From contig JBEKGS010000011.1 in NCBI GenBank assembly GCA_050012675.1, forward strand, positions 1 through 64,000: 64,000 nt of DNA, in the 5' to 3' direction. A program made the translations under genes and the position numbers. The stretch comes from Fen-455 sp050012675. GTDB lineage: Bacteria; Actinomycetota; Acidimicrobiia; Acidimicrobiales; Bog-793. Numbering within the stretch: position 1 is the stretch's first letter; each line of letters opens with the position of its first letter. Under the pieces are notes generated by a model that worked only from the letters and a program-made list of their open reading frames with translations, did no database searches and was not told where the DNA came from. Shown here in pieces: positions 26,698 to 35,115 of this stretch.

Positions 26698-28200
26698 GTG
26701 CTCGACGTCCTCACCGGGTTCGTGGCCGAACTGCGCCGTGCGGGGCTTCCCGTGTCGGTGGCCGAAGAGGCCGACGCTGCCGAGGCCATCTGCCAACTGC
26801 CCCTCGAGGACCGACAGGCGATCAAGTTCGCCCTCGGTGCGACGCTTGTGAAGTCCGCCAACCACTGGCGCGCCTTCGACACCGCCTTCGAGATCTACTT
26901 CTCGATGCGGGGTCCCCAGTTCGCGCCCGGCGAGGACGACCCTTTCCCGGTCAGGCGGCTCGACTCGGCGCCCATCCAAGGTGAGGCCCGGCCGTCCGGG
27001 CAAGCCTCGAGCTTGGAACAGGTCACGCCCGAACAGATCGCGGCCATGCTGTTCAGGGCCCTCCGCGATGGCGACCAGGTGCTGCTGGGCGCCGTCGCAC
27101 GGCTTGCGGTGGCGCGTTACGCGGCGATCGAGGCGGGGCGTCCCGTCGGTGGCACCTACTACTTGTACAGGACCCTTCGGAACCTCGCGCTCGACGACGT
27201 GCTCGCCCGGCTCGTGGCCGAGGGCCGGGCGCTTGCGGGCGACGGGGACGGGCCCGACGCGGCGGGCGACGCAGAGGTCCCGGGCGGACCGGTGCTGCGC
27301 GGCAGGCGCCCGGGCCGCCTCACAGCGCTCGAGGAGCGGCTGTTGGAGGACGAGTACCGGGCCCGCGTCGAGGACCTCAAGAAGGAGATCGAAGCCGAGA
27401 TCCGGCGCCGGCTGGTCGCCGACAGGGGAGCCGAGGCCCTGGCACGAAGCGTCCGCAAACCCCTGCCCGAGGACGTCGAGTTCATGCACGCCACCCGCGA
27501 CGAGCTCGAGGCGATGCACAAGGCCATCGCGCCCCTCACCCGAAAGCTCGCCACGCACCTCGCGCGAAAACGTCGCCACCTGCGCAGGGGCCCGTTGGAC
27601 TTCCGCTCGACGATGCGGCACTCGCTCTCCTATGGAGGTGTACCGGCCGAGCCGCGCTTCAAGCATCCCAAACAGTCCAAGCCCGAGATCTGGGTTATCG
27701 CCGACATCTCAGGCTCGGTGGCCGCCTTTGCCCGCTTCACCCTTCATCTCGTCTACGCCATCGCCTCCCAGTTCTCCAAGGTGCGCAGCTTCGTGTTCAT
27801 CGACGGCATCGACGAGGTGACGGGGATATTCGACCGGTCCGACACCGTGAGCGAGGCGGTGCGGCGCGTCAACCTCGAGGCCGACGTGGTCTGGGCGGAC
27901 GGGCACTCCGACTACGGGCACGCCCTCACCGTCTTCTACGAACGCTGGGGCCACGAGATCGGGCCGAAGGCGAGCATCCTTCTGCTCGGCGACGCCCGGA
28001 ACAACTATCACGCCTCCCAGGCCTGGGTCGTACGTGAGCTTCGCAACCGGGCGCGCAGGGTGTTCTGGCTCAACCCCGAGCCCCGTTCGTACTGGGGCAG
28101 CGGTGACTCGATACTCGAGCAGTATGCCCAGTACTGCGACGCCGCCTACGAGTGCCGGAGCCTGCGCCAGCTTCAGGGGTTCGTCGAGCACCTGGTATGA
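26698..28200 (+). CDS. VWA domain protein, CoxE-like
   Basis: The C-terminal ~190 residues form a von Willebrand A domain with the MIDAS motif Asp336-Ile-Ser-Gly-Ser340 and a later GDARNNYHASQ loop. The N-terminal region (residues 1-90) matches the CoxE-like helical domain, and the middle is a charged linker (95-290) with Arg/Glu-rich helices. Metal-binding VWA proteins partner with MoxR ATPases to deliver or remodel clients, and the upstream gene is such an ATPase. The GTG start is preceded by GCGGAG. The client complex is unknown. Confidence 0.88.
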   Translation: MLDVLTGFVAELRRAGLPVSVAEEADAAEAICQLPLEDRQAIKFALGATLVKSANHWRAFDTAFEIYFSMRGPQFAPGEDDPFPVRRLDSAPIQGEARPSGQASSLEQVTPEQIAAMLFRALRDGDQVLLGAVARLAVARYAAIEAGRPVGGTYYLYRTLRNLALDDVLARLVAEGRALAGDGDGPDAAGDAEVPGGPVLRGRRPGRLTALEERLLEDEYRARVEDLKKEIEAEIRRRLVADRGAEALARSVRKPLPEDVEFMHATRDELEAMHKAIAPLTRKLATHLARKRRHLRRGPLDFRSTMRHSLSYGGVPAEPRFKHPKQSKPEIWVIADISGSVAAFARFTLHLVYAIASQFSKVRSFVFIDGIDEVTGIFDRSDTVSEAVRRVNLEADVVWADGHSDYGHALTVFYERWGHEIGPKASILLLGDARNNYHASQAWVVRELRNRARRVFWLNPEPRSYWGSGDSILEQYAQYCDAAYECRSLRQLQGFVEHLV

Positions 28201-28239
28201 CGAGGGCGTCCGTTCGGGGCCCTTTGAGGCACGGACATG

Positions 28240-28245
28240 TAACGT
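28240..28245 (+). promoter_or_regulatory. -10 box (TAACGT) for the histidine phosphatase gene
   Basis: TAACGT ends seven bases before the ATG at 28253. No ribosome-binding site is present, consistent with a leaderless message. Confidence 0.45.
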
Positions 28246-28252
28246 TGCTTCA

Positions 28253-29014
28253 ATGACGATCGCATTCGAGCGGCGGTTCGCGCCCGAAAGGCCGGTCGCG
28301 CCCGGCACGCGGCTCGTGATCATCCGCCACGGCGAGGCCGTGAGCAACGCCGAGGACCGCGTCGGAGGCCATCTCGGCTGCCGGGGGCTCACCGAGCGGG
28401 GCCGCCTGCAGGTGCGCGCACTTGCCGACCGTCTGGAGCGCACGGGCGAGCTCGAGACCGCCGTGGCCCTCTACTCGAGCGTGCTGCGCCGCGCCGTGGA
28501 GACCGCCGAGATCCTGTTGCCGGCGCTCGGGGAGGTCTCCTATGAAGCGAGGTGCGCCCTCTGCGAGCGACACCCAGGCGAGGCGGACGGCCTCACCTGG
28601 AGCGAGTTCGACGACCGCTACGGTCGCCTGCTGCCAGGTGAGGAGCCGGACCGGCCCCTCTCGCCGGGAGGGGAGAGCTGGCTCGAGCTCCTCGACAGGG
28701 CCGAGGAGGCCTTGTACGAGGTCGCGCAGGCGCATCCAGGCGGGCTCGTCGTGGTGTCGAGCCACGGGGGCGTCATCGAGGCCTCGCTCATCCGGTTTCT
28801 CGGCTTGCCCTCGAACGGGAGCCTCGTCCGGCTTTTCCCCGACAACGCCTCGATGACCGAATGGGCCTTCACGGGGGCGCGGTGGTGGCTGGTCCGGTTC
28901 AACGACGCCGCCCACCTCGATGCGCGCCGGCCTGACGAACCGCGCGGACTGCGGAACCTTGCCCCTATCTGGGTCCGCCGGGAAGAGCCGGGCCTTGCGG
29001 CCCGTGCCCTGTAG
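28253..29014 (+). CDS. Histidine phosphatase (phosphoglycerate mutase) superfamily protein
   Basis: The phosphoacceptor histidine is in IIRHGEAVSN near residue 25, and the second catalytic His is in VVVSSHGGV. TERGRLQVRALADRLE and SSVLRRAVETAEIL complete the superfamily pattern. The product has 253 aa and no signal peptide. Such enzymes dephosphorylate sugars, nucleotides or other small molecules; the substrate cannot be inferred. The ATG at 28253 is preferred over in-frame upstream codons that lie inside the VWA gene. It converges on the large repeat protein with only 12 bp between stops. Confidence 0.87.
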   Translation: MTIAFERRFAPERPVAPGTRLVIIRHGEAVSNAEDRVGGHLGCRGLTERGRLQVRALADRLERTGELETAVALYSSVLRRAVETAEILLPALGEVSYEARCALCERHPGEADGLTWSEFDDRYGRLLPGEEPDRPLSPGGESWLELLDRAEEALYEVAQAHPGGLVVVSSHGGVIEASLIRFLGLPSNGSLVRLFPDNASMTEWAFTGARWWLVRFNDAAHLDARRPDEPRGLRNLAPIWVRREEPGLAARAL

Positions 29015-29026
29015 CCCGCGCCGGGC

Positions 29027-32000
29027 TCAGCAGGCGTAGTCAGGGTCGAAGGGGTAGTCGTTCGGTCCGGGCGTTTCCTGCAACAACCACGTGGCGCCGC
29101 CGGCGAAGGCGTACCTGGCGCCGCAATACGGCGCCAGTTGTGACGGCGGGTAGTAGCCGTAGCTCGACGGGTATGGCGGCGAGGTCCAGTAGGCACCGGC
29201 CACCCAGATCGGCACCTGCGCGCCGGAGGGCACGTAGCCGCCCGTGATCCCCTGCCACTGCACAGAAGTCGAGTAGATCCCGGCCGTGATCTTCAAAGAG
29301 TGCAGGTAGTCGAGGGCGCCCTGGATGGTGAGCGAGTTGAGGGTCTGGTTGCACGACCAGTACTGGCCACAGAGGTCGTTCTCGACGTCGAGCCACCACA
29401 TGGGCGACGAGGCGCCCTGCGAGCTCGCGTACTGCACCGCGTCCAGTGCCGCGTTGTAGCCGTAGTTGTAGGCGAGGCAGGCGGGCTGGCCCGCGGCCGC
29501 GACGGCGGAACAGGTGCCGGCCGGACCCTGCTCGTCGACGGTGGTCGTCGCCGAGGGGGAATTGAGGAACATGTACAACTCGTAGGGAGCGCCGTCGGTC
29601 CCTACCGCACCCGCGGCCCACTTCGCCTCCGCCGCGAGGCAGGGGTTGTCGTCGCCCGCAGCCCATCCGTCCACGCCGACCACGGCGACGGTGTACTGGA
29701 GCGTGCCGGAGGGGTAGGAGGGCGGACCGGGAAGGGCCGCCGTGTCCGGCGAGCCGGGCTCGGAGCACTGGGGCCAGTTGATGTCGTAGCCGAAGCTTCC
29801 GCTCGGGTACCTGAGGGGGGAGACCGTCTCGACCGGCATGGCGGCGATGGAGGTGACCGGCGAGGTCGCGATAGTGCCTGTGAGCGTGCCGTGGACGGCC
29901 GCGGTGCCGAAGCTCAAGACGGTCCCGTTCTCTTCCGCCATCCAGTCGCCTGTGCCGTCGGGGGTGACCGCGAGCCCCACGACGGGCGAGGCGGCCCTCA
30001 CGGGCGCGAACCTGGCGAGGCGACGGGCGTCACCGAAGCCCCATACCCTCCCGTTGGCATCGGCCAGCCAGTACCCGTGGTCGTCGGGCGTCGCGGCCAT
30101 GGCGACGATGGGAAGGCCCGCGGTGGCCGCCTTGGCCGAGCCGTAGAACCTGGCGTCCCCGAAGGCGAAGACTCCTCCGGCGCTGCAGGCGATCCAGTAC
30201 CCCTGGCCGTCTGTCGTGTCCACTATCGAGATGACGTGACCCGATGAGGGGCATGTCGTCGATCCGTAGTTCCGGGCGTCACCGAAGGCGATCACGCCGC
30301 CGGACGAGGTCACGAGCCAGTACCCGCCGCCGTCCGGAGTGGCGGCGGCGGCCACGACGGGGTCCCGCCGCAGCTTTCCCCCGGCCCCTCCCTCGTAGCC
30401 GGCGTCCCCGAAGGCGTACACGCTGCCGTCGGCGCCGATCAGCCAGTAGCCCTTGCGGTCGGGCGTGGACACCAGGGCGACGATGGGAGCGATCAGGTGC
30501 TTGCCGTAGGCAGAGCCGTAGTAGGCGGCTCTGCCTACGGCGGCCACTTTGCCGTTCGCCTCCGCCAAGTCGTAGGCGAGGGTGTCCGGGGTCGGCATCA
30601 GTATTGCGGTGATGGAGGTGACCGGCGACGTGGCCGGTACGCCGTTGAGCGAACCGTGGGCGACAGCGGTGCCGAGGTTGACGACGGTGCCGTTCTCCTC
30701 TGCCATCCATGCCCCCGTGCCTTGAGGCGTGACCGCGAGGGCCACTACCGAGGACCCGACACCCACCGGGGACACCGGTGCGAGCGGCTGGGCGTCGCCG
30801 AAGCTGAAAACTGTCCCGCTGGCGGCGACAAGCCAGTAGCCACCTCCGTCAGGTGTCGCCGCCATGGCCACTGTCGGCACGCCCACGATGTCGGGCCCCC
30901 AGAAGAGCTGGGCGTCGCCGAAGCTGAACACGCCCCCTGAGCTGAGGGCGATCCAGTAGCCCTTGCCGTCTTTGGTGGGCACGATGGCCACGACGTGAGC
31001 CCCGATCGTCGGCGAGAGCGAGCCGTAGTTCACAGCGTCGCCGAAGGCCATCACCTCGCCGGACGAGGTCACCATCCAGTAGCCGGCGCCGTCGGGCGTG
31101 GCCGCCGCCGCCACGACGGGGTCGGGGCGTATCTTCCCCCCCGCGCCGCCTTCATAGACGGCGTCCCCGAACGGGTAGACGCTGCCGTCGGCGCCGATCA
31201 GCCAGTAGCCCTTGCGGTCCGGTGTGGAGACGAGGGCGACGATGGGGGCGACGAGCGTCGTGCCGTAGGCGGAGCCGTAGTAGGCGGCGCCCCCGAGAGC
31301 CTCCACCTTGCCGTTCGCCTCCGCCAGGTCGTAGGCGACGTTGCTGGGAGGGGGCACGAACACAGCCGCGATGGACGAGATAGGGGAGGTGGCCCCGAGG
31401 CTGGCCAGCGAACCGTGGGCGGTGGCCGTCCCGAGGTTCACGACGGTGCCGTTCTCCTCTGCCATCCAGGCCCCTTCCCCGTCGGAGGTGACGGCGAGGC
31501 CCACGACCGGTGAGGTGACCTTGACCGGGGACGCCGGTGCGAAGTGCGGCGCGTCGCCGAAGTTGAACACCGTGCCGTCAGCGTCCGCGAGCCAGTACCC
31601 GCCGCCGCCGTTGGTGGCCGCCATCGCCACGATGCCGAGACCAGGCGTGCCGGCCTTTGCGGAACCGTGGAAGACGGCGTCACCGAAGTTGAAGACTCCA
31701 CCGGTGCTGCAGGCGATCCAGTACCCCTTCCCATCGGGCGTGGCCACTATCGCCACGGCATGGGCCCGTATCGGCGTGGAGATCGAGCCGTAGGCCTTGG
31801 CGTCGCCGAAAGCCATCACCTGGCCTGACGAGGTGACGAGCCAGTACCCCCTCCCGTCGGGCGTGGCCGCCGCCGCCACGACGGGGTCGGCGCGCACGCT
31901 GCCCCCGGCACCGCCCTCGTCGCGGGCGTCGCCGAACGGATAGACGCTGCCGTCGGCCCCGACCAGCCAGTAACCCTTGAGATCGGGCGTGGACATCATG

Positions 32001-32335
32001 GCGACTATGGGAGCGGTGATGTAGGCGCCGTAGGCGGAGCCGTAGTAGGCGGCTCCACCTAACGGCTCCACCTTGCCGTTGGCCTCGGCGAGGTCGTAGG
32101 CGATCTCGGGCGTCACGGCGAGCCCTGTGGTCAGGGCCGGGGTCGAGGCGGTGAGGGGAGTGCTCGAGCCGCCTCGAGCGAAAGCCGCGCCGCCCCGACC
32201 GGTGGTGGCACCGGCGGCGCCCGTGCCGAGGTATGGCCCGGCGCCGAGCCCGAGGGCGAACGCGAGAGCAACGACGGGGATCATTGCGAGTCGGCTCGGT
32301 CGGTGCCGGCTATTCATGATCGATGTCACTGCCAT
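29027..32335 (-). CDS. Secreted protein with 18 propeller-like repeats and a C-terminal GH25-like domain
   Basis: This 1102-aa exported protein has a basic N terminus and hydrophobic signal (LAMIPVVALAFALGLGAG). Residues 79-841 consist of three ~255-residue modules, each with six units of about 40 residues of the type GYWLxxxDGxVxxFGDA; each module opens with AYDLAEANGKV. Residues ~842-1102 form a glycoside-hydrolase-like domain starting near SFGYDINWPQC, with Asp983 and Glu985 in WWLDVEND, the DxE pattern of GH25 and DUF1906-type lysozyme-like enzymes, plus several Cys suited to disulfides. Function is probably cell-wall binding or hydrolysis outside the membrane. The start is ATG at 32335, or ATG at 32317. 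The modules are near-identical in places, indicating tandem duplication. Confidence 0.88.
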   Translation of the reverse strand: MAVTSIMNSRHRPSRLAMIPVVALAFALGLGAGPYLGTGAAGATTGRGGAAFARGGSSTPLTASTPALTTGLAVTPEIAYDLAEANGKVEPLGGAAYYGSAYGAYITAPIVAMMSTPDLKGYWLVGADGSVYPFGDARDEGGAGGSVRADPVVAAAATPDGRGYWLVTSSGQVMAFGDAKAYGSISTPIRAHAVAIVATPDGKGYWIACSTGGVFNFGDAVFHGSAKAGTPGLGIVAMAATNGGGGYWLADADGTVFNFGDAPHFAPASPVKVTSPVVGLAVTSDGEGAWMAEENGTVVNLGTATAHGSLASLGATSPISSIAAVFVPPPSNVAYDLAEANGKVEALGGAAYYGSAYGTTLVAPIVALVSTPDRKGYWLIGADGSVYPFGDAVYEGGAGGKIRPDPVVAAAATPDGAGYWMVTSSGEVMAFGDAVNYGSLSPTIGAHVVAIVPTKDGKGYWIALSSGGVFSFGDAQLFWGPDIVGVPTVAMAATPDGGGYWLVAASGTVFSFGDAQPLAPVSPVGVGSSVVALAVTPQGTGAWMAEENGTVVNLGTAVAHGSLNGVPATSPVTSITAILMPTPDTLAYDLAEANGKVAAVGRAAYYGSAYGKHLIAPIVALVSTPDRKGYWLIGADGSVYAFGDAGYEGGAGGKLRRDPVVAAAATPDGGGYWLVTSSGGVIAFGDARNYGSTTCPSSGHVISIVDTTDGQGYWIACSAGGVFAFGDARFYGSAKAATAGLPIVAMAATPDDHGYWLADANGRVWGFGDARRLARFAPVRAASPVVGLAVTPDGTGDWMAEENGTVLSFGTAAVHGTLTGTIATSPVTSIAAMPVETVSPLRYPSGSFGYDINWPQCSEPGSPDTAALPGPPSYPSGTLQYTVAVVGVDGWAAGDDNPCLAAEAKWAAGAVGTDGAPYELYMFLNSPSATTTVDEQGPAGTCSAVAAAGQPACLAYNYGYNAALDAVQYASSQGASSPMWWLDVENDLCGQYWSCNQTLNSLTIQGALDYLHSLKITAGIYSTSVQWQGITGGYVPSGAQVPIWVAGAYWTSPPYPSSYGYYPPSQLAPYCGARYAFAGGATWLLQETPGPNDYPFDPDYAC
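29813..32101 (-). repeat. Three tandem ~760-bp coding repeats (six-unit modules)
   Basis: Module 1 spans 31337-32101, module 2 spans 30578-31336 and module 3 spans 29813-30577, coding for 255, 253 and 255 residues. Each has six units in the same order: AYDLAEANGKV, GYWLxGADGSVY, GYWxVTSSGxV, GYWIAxSxGGVF, GYWLxxAxGxV, xxWMAEENGTV. Corresponding units are more alike between modules than neighbouring units are within a module, so the 6-unit block was the unit of duplication. Confidence 0.85.
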
Positions 32336-32444
32336 GGCACCTCATGATTCGGGCGTCCTCGATGTTTGGACGCGGGCCGCGACTTGCCGAACGATGCCGA
32401 CGGGCCCGGAATGGTGGTTCGCTTGTAACCGTTGTGAACGCTAA

Positions 32445-32480
32445 GAGTGGATTCTAGACCACTCATCGTCACAAATACAA
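32445..32480 (-). promoter_or_regulatory. Promoter with palindromic site over the -10 of the repeat/GH25-like gene
   Basis: On the minus strand TTGTAT (32480-32475) and TAGAAT (32456-32451) are 18 bp apart. The arms GAGTGG (32445-32450) and CCACTC (32459-32464) of an inverted repeat flank the -10 box, a good position for a repressor. The predicted start near 32444 gives a leader of about 110 nt, with GAGGTG next to the ATG at 32335. The sequence at 32440-32510 is visibly more AT-rich than its surroundings. Confidence 0.5.
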
Positions 32481-32528
32481 AACTTTGGTCACTTTCCCAC
32501 CATTGGCACCACGACCGTCAGGCACGCC

Positions 32529-33944
32529 TCAGCCGCGCAGGAGCTCGGCCACCCGGAAGGCGAGGTCGGTGGACTGGCGGGCGTTCAGCCGGGGATCACA
32601 AGTAGTCGTGTAGCGCAACGGCAGCTGGGCCTCGCGGATGTGCTCGATCCCGCCAAGGCACTCTGTGACGTTGTCACCTGTCAGCTCGATGTGCACGCCC
32701 CCTGGCCAGGTTCCCTCTGCCTTGTGGACAGCGAAGAACCCCTGTATCTCGCCCAGCACGTCGTCGAAGTGGCGCGTCTTGTGGCCGGACTCGCTGGCAA
32801 AGGTGTTGCCGTGCATCGGGTCGCAGACCCAGGCCACCGGGTGCCCGGCGGCCTTGACGGCGCGGATGAGCGGGGGGAGCGCGCTCTTGACCTTGTCGAC
32901 GCCCATACGGGTCACGAAGGTCAGCCGGCCCGCCAGGCGCTGCGGGTTCAGCCGCTCGCAGAGCGCTGTTGCCTCCTCGGGGCTGGCGTTCGGCCCGAGC
33001 TTGACCTCGACGGGGTTCCCGATTCCGGAGGCGAACTCGACATGCGCGCCGTCGATCGCGCGGGTGCGCTCGCCGATCCATACGAGATGGGCGGAGCAGT
33101 CGTACCAGCCACCGGTGAGCGAGTCCCTGCGCGTGAGCGCCTCCTCGTACTCGAGCAGCAGCGCCTCGTGGCTCGTGAAAAGGTCGACCTGGTGGATAGG
33201 GGAGTCGACCGAGAGATCGACACCGCAGGCGTTCATGAACCGGAGCGCTCTGTCGATCTCCTCGGCTATGGCTTCGAAGCGTTGACCCTCGGCGCTCGTC
33301 GCCAGGAACTCGAGGTTCCACAGGTGCACTTGCGACAGGTCGGCAAAACCGCCCTTGGTGAAGGCACGCAGCAGGTTCAAGGTCGAGGCCGACTGGTGGT
33401 AGGCGGAGAGCATGCGCCGTGGATCGGGCACCCGGGCCGCCGCGGTAGGCGTGTCGCCATTGATTATGTGGCCCCTGAAGGCGGGCAGCTCGACCCCGCC
33501 GACGATCTCGGTCGCCGAGGAACGCGGCTTGGCGAACTGCCCGGCGATGCGTCCCACCTTCACGACGGGCACGCCCGAGCCGTAGGTGAGCACGACCGCC
33601 ATCTGCAATATGACCTTCAGCTTGTCGCGGATCGAGTCTGCCGAGAAGTCGTCGAAGGACTCCGCGCAGTCGCCGGCTTGGAGCAGGAAGGCCTTGCCGG
33701 CGGCGACCTCCCCGAGCGCACGGGTGAGCCGGCGCGCCTCACCGGCGAACACGAGCGGTGGCAGCCTGGCCAGCTGGCCGAGGACTTCCGCGTGTGCCGC
33801 CCGGTCCGGCCAGGGCGGCTGTTGGGCGGCGGGACGTGAGTGCCACGACGCCGGGTGCCACTCGGTCGTGGGCGCTGGTGCGGGCGCCGCCGGGACGGTG
33901 TCGTGGAAAAGCCCCTGCTGCACGGAGTCCGATGTGGTCGCCAC
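32529..33944 (-). CDS. aroG: Class II 3-deoxy-D-arabino-heptulosonate 7-phosphate synthase
   Basis: DAHP synthase condenses PEP and erythrose 4-phosphate, the first step of aromatic amino acid synthesis. Class II hallmarks are WHSRPAAQQPPWPD near the N terminus, LLQAGDCAESFDDF, VKVGRIAGQFAKPRSSA, GIGNPVEVKLGP and VCDPMHGNTFAS. I chose GTG at 33944: a TACGCT box stands exactly six bases upstream, and longer readings would run into the divergent nadD. The product is 471 aa. A GTG at 33983 is the main alternative. It is a lone aromatic-pathway gene here. Confidence 0.93.
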   Translation of the reverse strand: MATTSDSVQQGLFHDTVPAAPAPAPTTEWHPASWHSRPAAQQPPWPDRAAHAEVLGQLARLPPLVFAGEARRLTRALGEVAAGKAFLLQAGDCAESFDDFSADSIRDKLKVILQMAVVLTYGSGVPVVKVGRIAGQFAKPRSSATEIVGGVELPAFRGHIINGDTPTAAARVPDPRRMLSAYHQSASTLNLLRAFTKGGFADLSQVHLWNLEFLATSAEGQRFEAIAEEIDRALRFMNACGVDLSVDSPIHQVDLFTSHEALLLEYEEALTRRDSLTGGWYDCSAHLVWIGERTRAIDGAHVEFASGIGNPVEVKLGPNASPEEATALCERLNPQRLAGRLTFVTRMGVDKVKSALPPLIRAVKAAGHPVAWVCDPMHGNTFASESGHKTRHFDDVLGEIQGFFAVHKAEGTWPGGVHIELTGDNVTECLGGIEHIREAQLPLRYTTTCDPRLNARQSTDLAFRVAELLRG

Positions 33945-33950
33945 CTCAAC

Positions 33951-33956
33951 AGCGTA
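33951..33956 (-). promoter_or_regulatory. -10 box (TACGCT) for leaderless aroG
   Basis: On the minus strand TACGCT-N6-GTG precedes the class II DAHP synthase. The same hexamer at the same spacing precedes the divergent nadD. Confidence 0.5.
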
Positions 33957-34010
33957 GGCAGCAGCAAGCTCCCGGACCGACACCAGCCCGGGACGGGCCC
34001 GGGGGCTCGC

Positions 34011-34016
34011 TACGCT
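34011..34016 (+). promoter_or_regulatory. -10 box (TACGCT) for leaderless nadD
   Basis: TACGCT lies six bases before the nadD GTG with no ribosome-binding site. It mirrors the aroG box across a 78-bp divergent spacer. Confidence 0.5.
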
Positions 34017-34022
34017 TCGCAC

Positions 34023-34634
34023 GTGAGCGGTCCCAGGCGACTCGGCATCTTGGGGGGGACATTCGACCCCGTGCATGTCGGCCATCTCGTGGCGGCCGTG
34101 AACGCGAGACACGAGCTCGGCCTCGAGCGTGTCCTGCTCGTGGTGGCGAACGAGCCTTGGCAGAAGGTGGGAAATCGTCCCGTCACCCCTGCTGCGGACC
34201 GTTTGGCACTGGTGGAGGCCGCCGTCGAAGGCGTGGAAGGCCTCGAGGCAAGCGGCATCGAGATCGATAGGGGCGGCCCGTCCTACACCGCCGACACGGT
34301 GGCCGAGCTCGAGGCGCGCTGGCCCGGCGTCGAGCTCGACCTGATCGTCGGCGCCGATGCCGCCGCGGGGCTCGGGTGCTGGGAGCGCATCGGCGAGGTC
34401 CGGACAAAGGTCGTCCTCGTGGTGGTCAACCGTCCCGGCACGACAATCGACGACTCCGGCCCGGACAGCCCTCTCGAGGGCTGGGATGTACGCATGGTCG
34501 AGGTGCCGGCACTGGAGATCTCGAGCACGGACCTGCGCGACCGGGTTGCCTCGGGGCGCCCCCTAGACTTCCTCGTTCCCATGCCAGCCATCCGCGTCAT
34601 CCGCCAACGGGGCCTGTACCCTGTGCCCAGATGA
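34023..34634 (+). CDS. nadD: Nicotinate-nucleotide adenylyltransferase
   Basis: NadD forms deamido-NAD from nicotinate mononucleotide and ATP. The nucleotidyltransferase signature GILGGTFDPVHVGHL opens the protein and ISSTDLRDRV, the ATP-binding SSTxIR-type motif, is near the end. The length (203 aa) is normal. GTG at 34023 gives MSGPRRLGILGGTFD. It is followed by rsfS, as in most actinobacteria, but is separated from proA by about 8 kb that is usually absent. Confidence 0.95.
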   Translation: MSGPRRLGILGGTFDPVHVGHLVAAVNARHELGLERVLLVVANEPWQKVGNRPVTPAADRLALVEAAVEGVEGLEASGIEIDRGGPSYTADTVAELEARWPGVELDLIVGADAAAGLGCWERIGEVRTKVVLVVVNRPGTTIDDSGPDSPLEGWDVRMVEVPALEISSTDLRDRVASGRPLDFLVPMPAIRVIRQRGLYPVPR

Positions 34635-34740
34635 GTCGCCACGGGAGGTTCCGGTTCGCACCGACAGATGCGTCCGGATGTGTGCGGCGCCTGGGCACGG
34701 TTCGCCTCGTTCGGCTCGAGCAAAGGGCCGTCCGGTCGCG

Positions 34741-35115
34741 TTGAGTCCTGACCGCGTGTTCGTCGCGGCTGACGCCGCGTCGTCGAAGACCATCGATCCG
34801 ACAGTCGTGCTCGACGTCGGGGACCTGCTCGGCATCACGGACCACTTCGTCATCACGAGCGGCAGCAATGTGCGCCAGGTACGCACCATCGCCGAGGAGA
34901 TCGAGCTGCGCGTGAAGGAGCAGGGTGGGGGTTCGCCCCGTTACATAGAAGGCCTGGACGACGCCCGCTGGGTGCTGTTGGACTACGGAGAGTTCGTCGT
35001 CCATGTGTTCTTGGACGAGGCGAGGCGCTACTACGACCTGGAACGGCTCTGGTCCGATGCGCCGCGAGTGGACCAGCCCATCCCGAAGTCTCGTCGCGTC
35101 GGGGTCGAGACTTAG
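34741..35115 (+). CDS. rsfS: Ribosome silencing factor RsfS
   Basis: RsfS binds L14 and blocks subunit joining when nutrients are scarce. Conserved residues include VVLDVGDLLGITDHFVITSGSNVRQVRTIAEEI (in part) and WVLLDYGEFVVHVFLDEARRYYDLERLW, the family's C-terminal hallmark. The TTG start at 34741 has AAAGGG upstream; a GTG at 34756 is an alternative. The product is 124 aa, the usual size. It follows nadD, the standard pairing. Confidence 0.93.
   Translation: MSPDRVFVAADAASSKTIDPTVVLDVGDLLGITDHFVITSGSNVRQVRTIAEEIELRVKEQGGGSPRYIEGLDDARWVLLDYGEFVVHVFLDEARRYYDLERLWSDAPRVDQPIPKSRRVGVET

Noticed and set aside
29300..32300. Repetitive DNA between 29.8 and 32.1 kb as a mobile or satellite array
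   Set aside because: The repeats are in frame, encode ordered protein units and lie within one intact secreted-protein gene.
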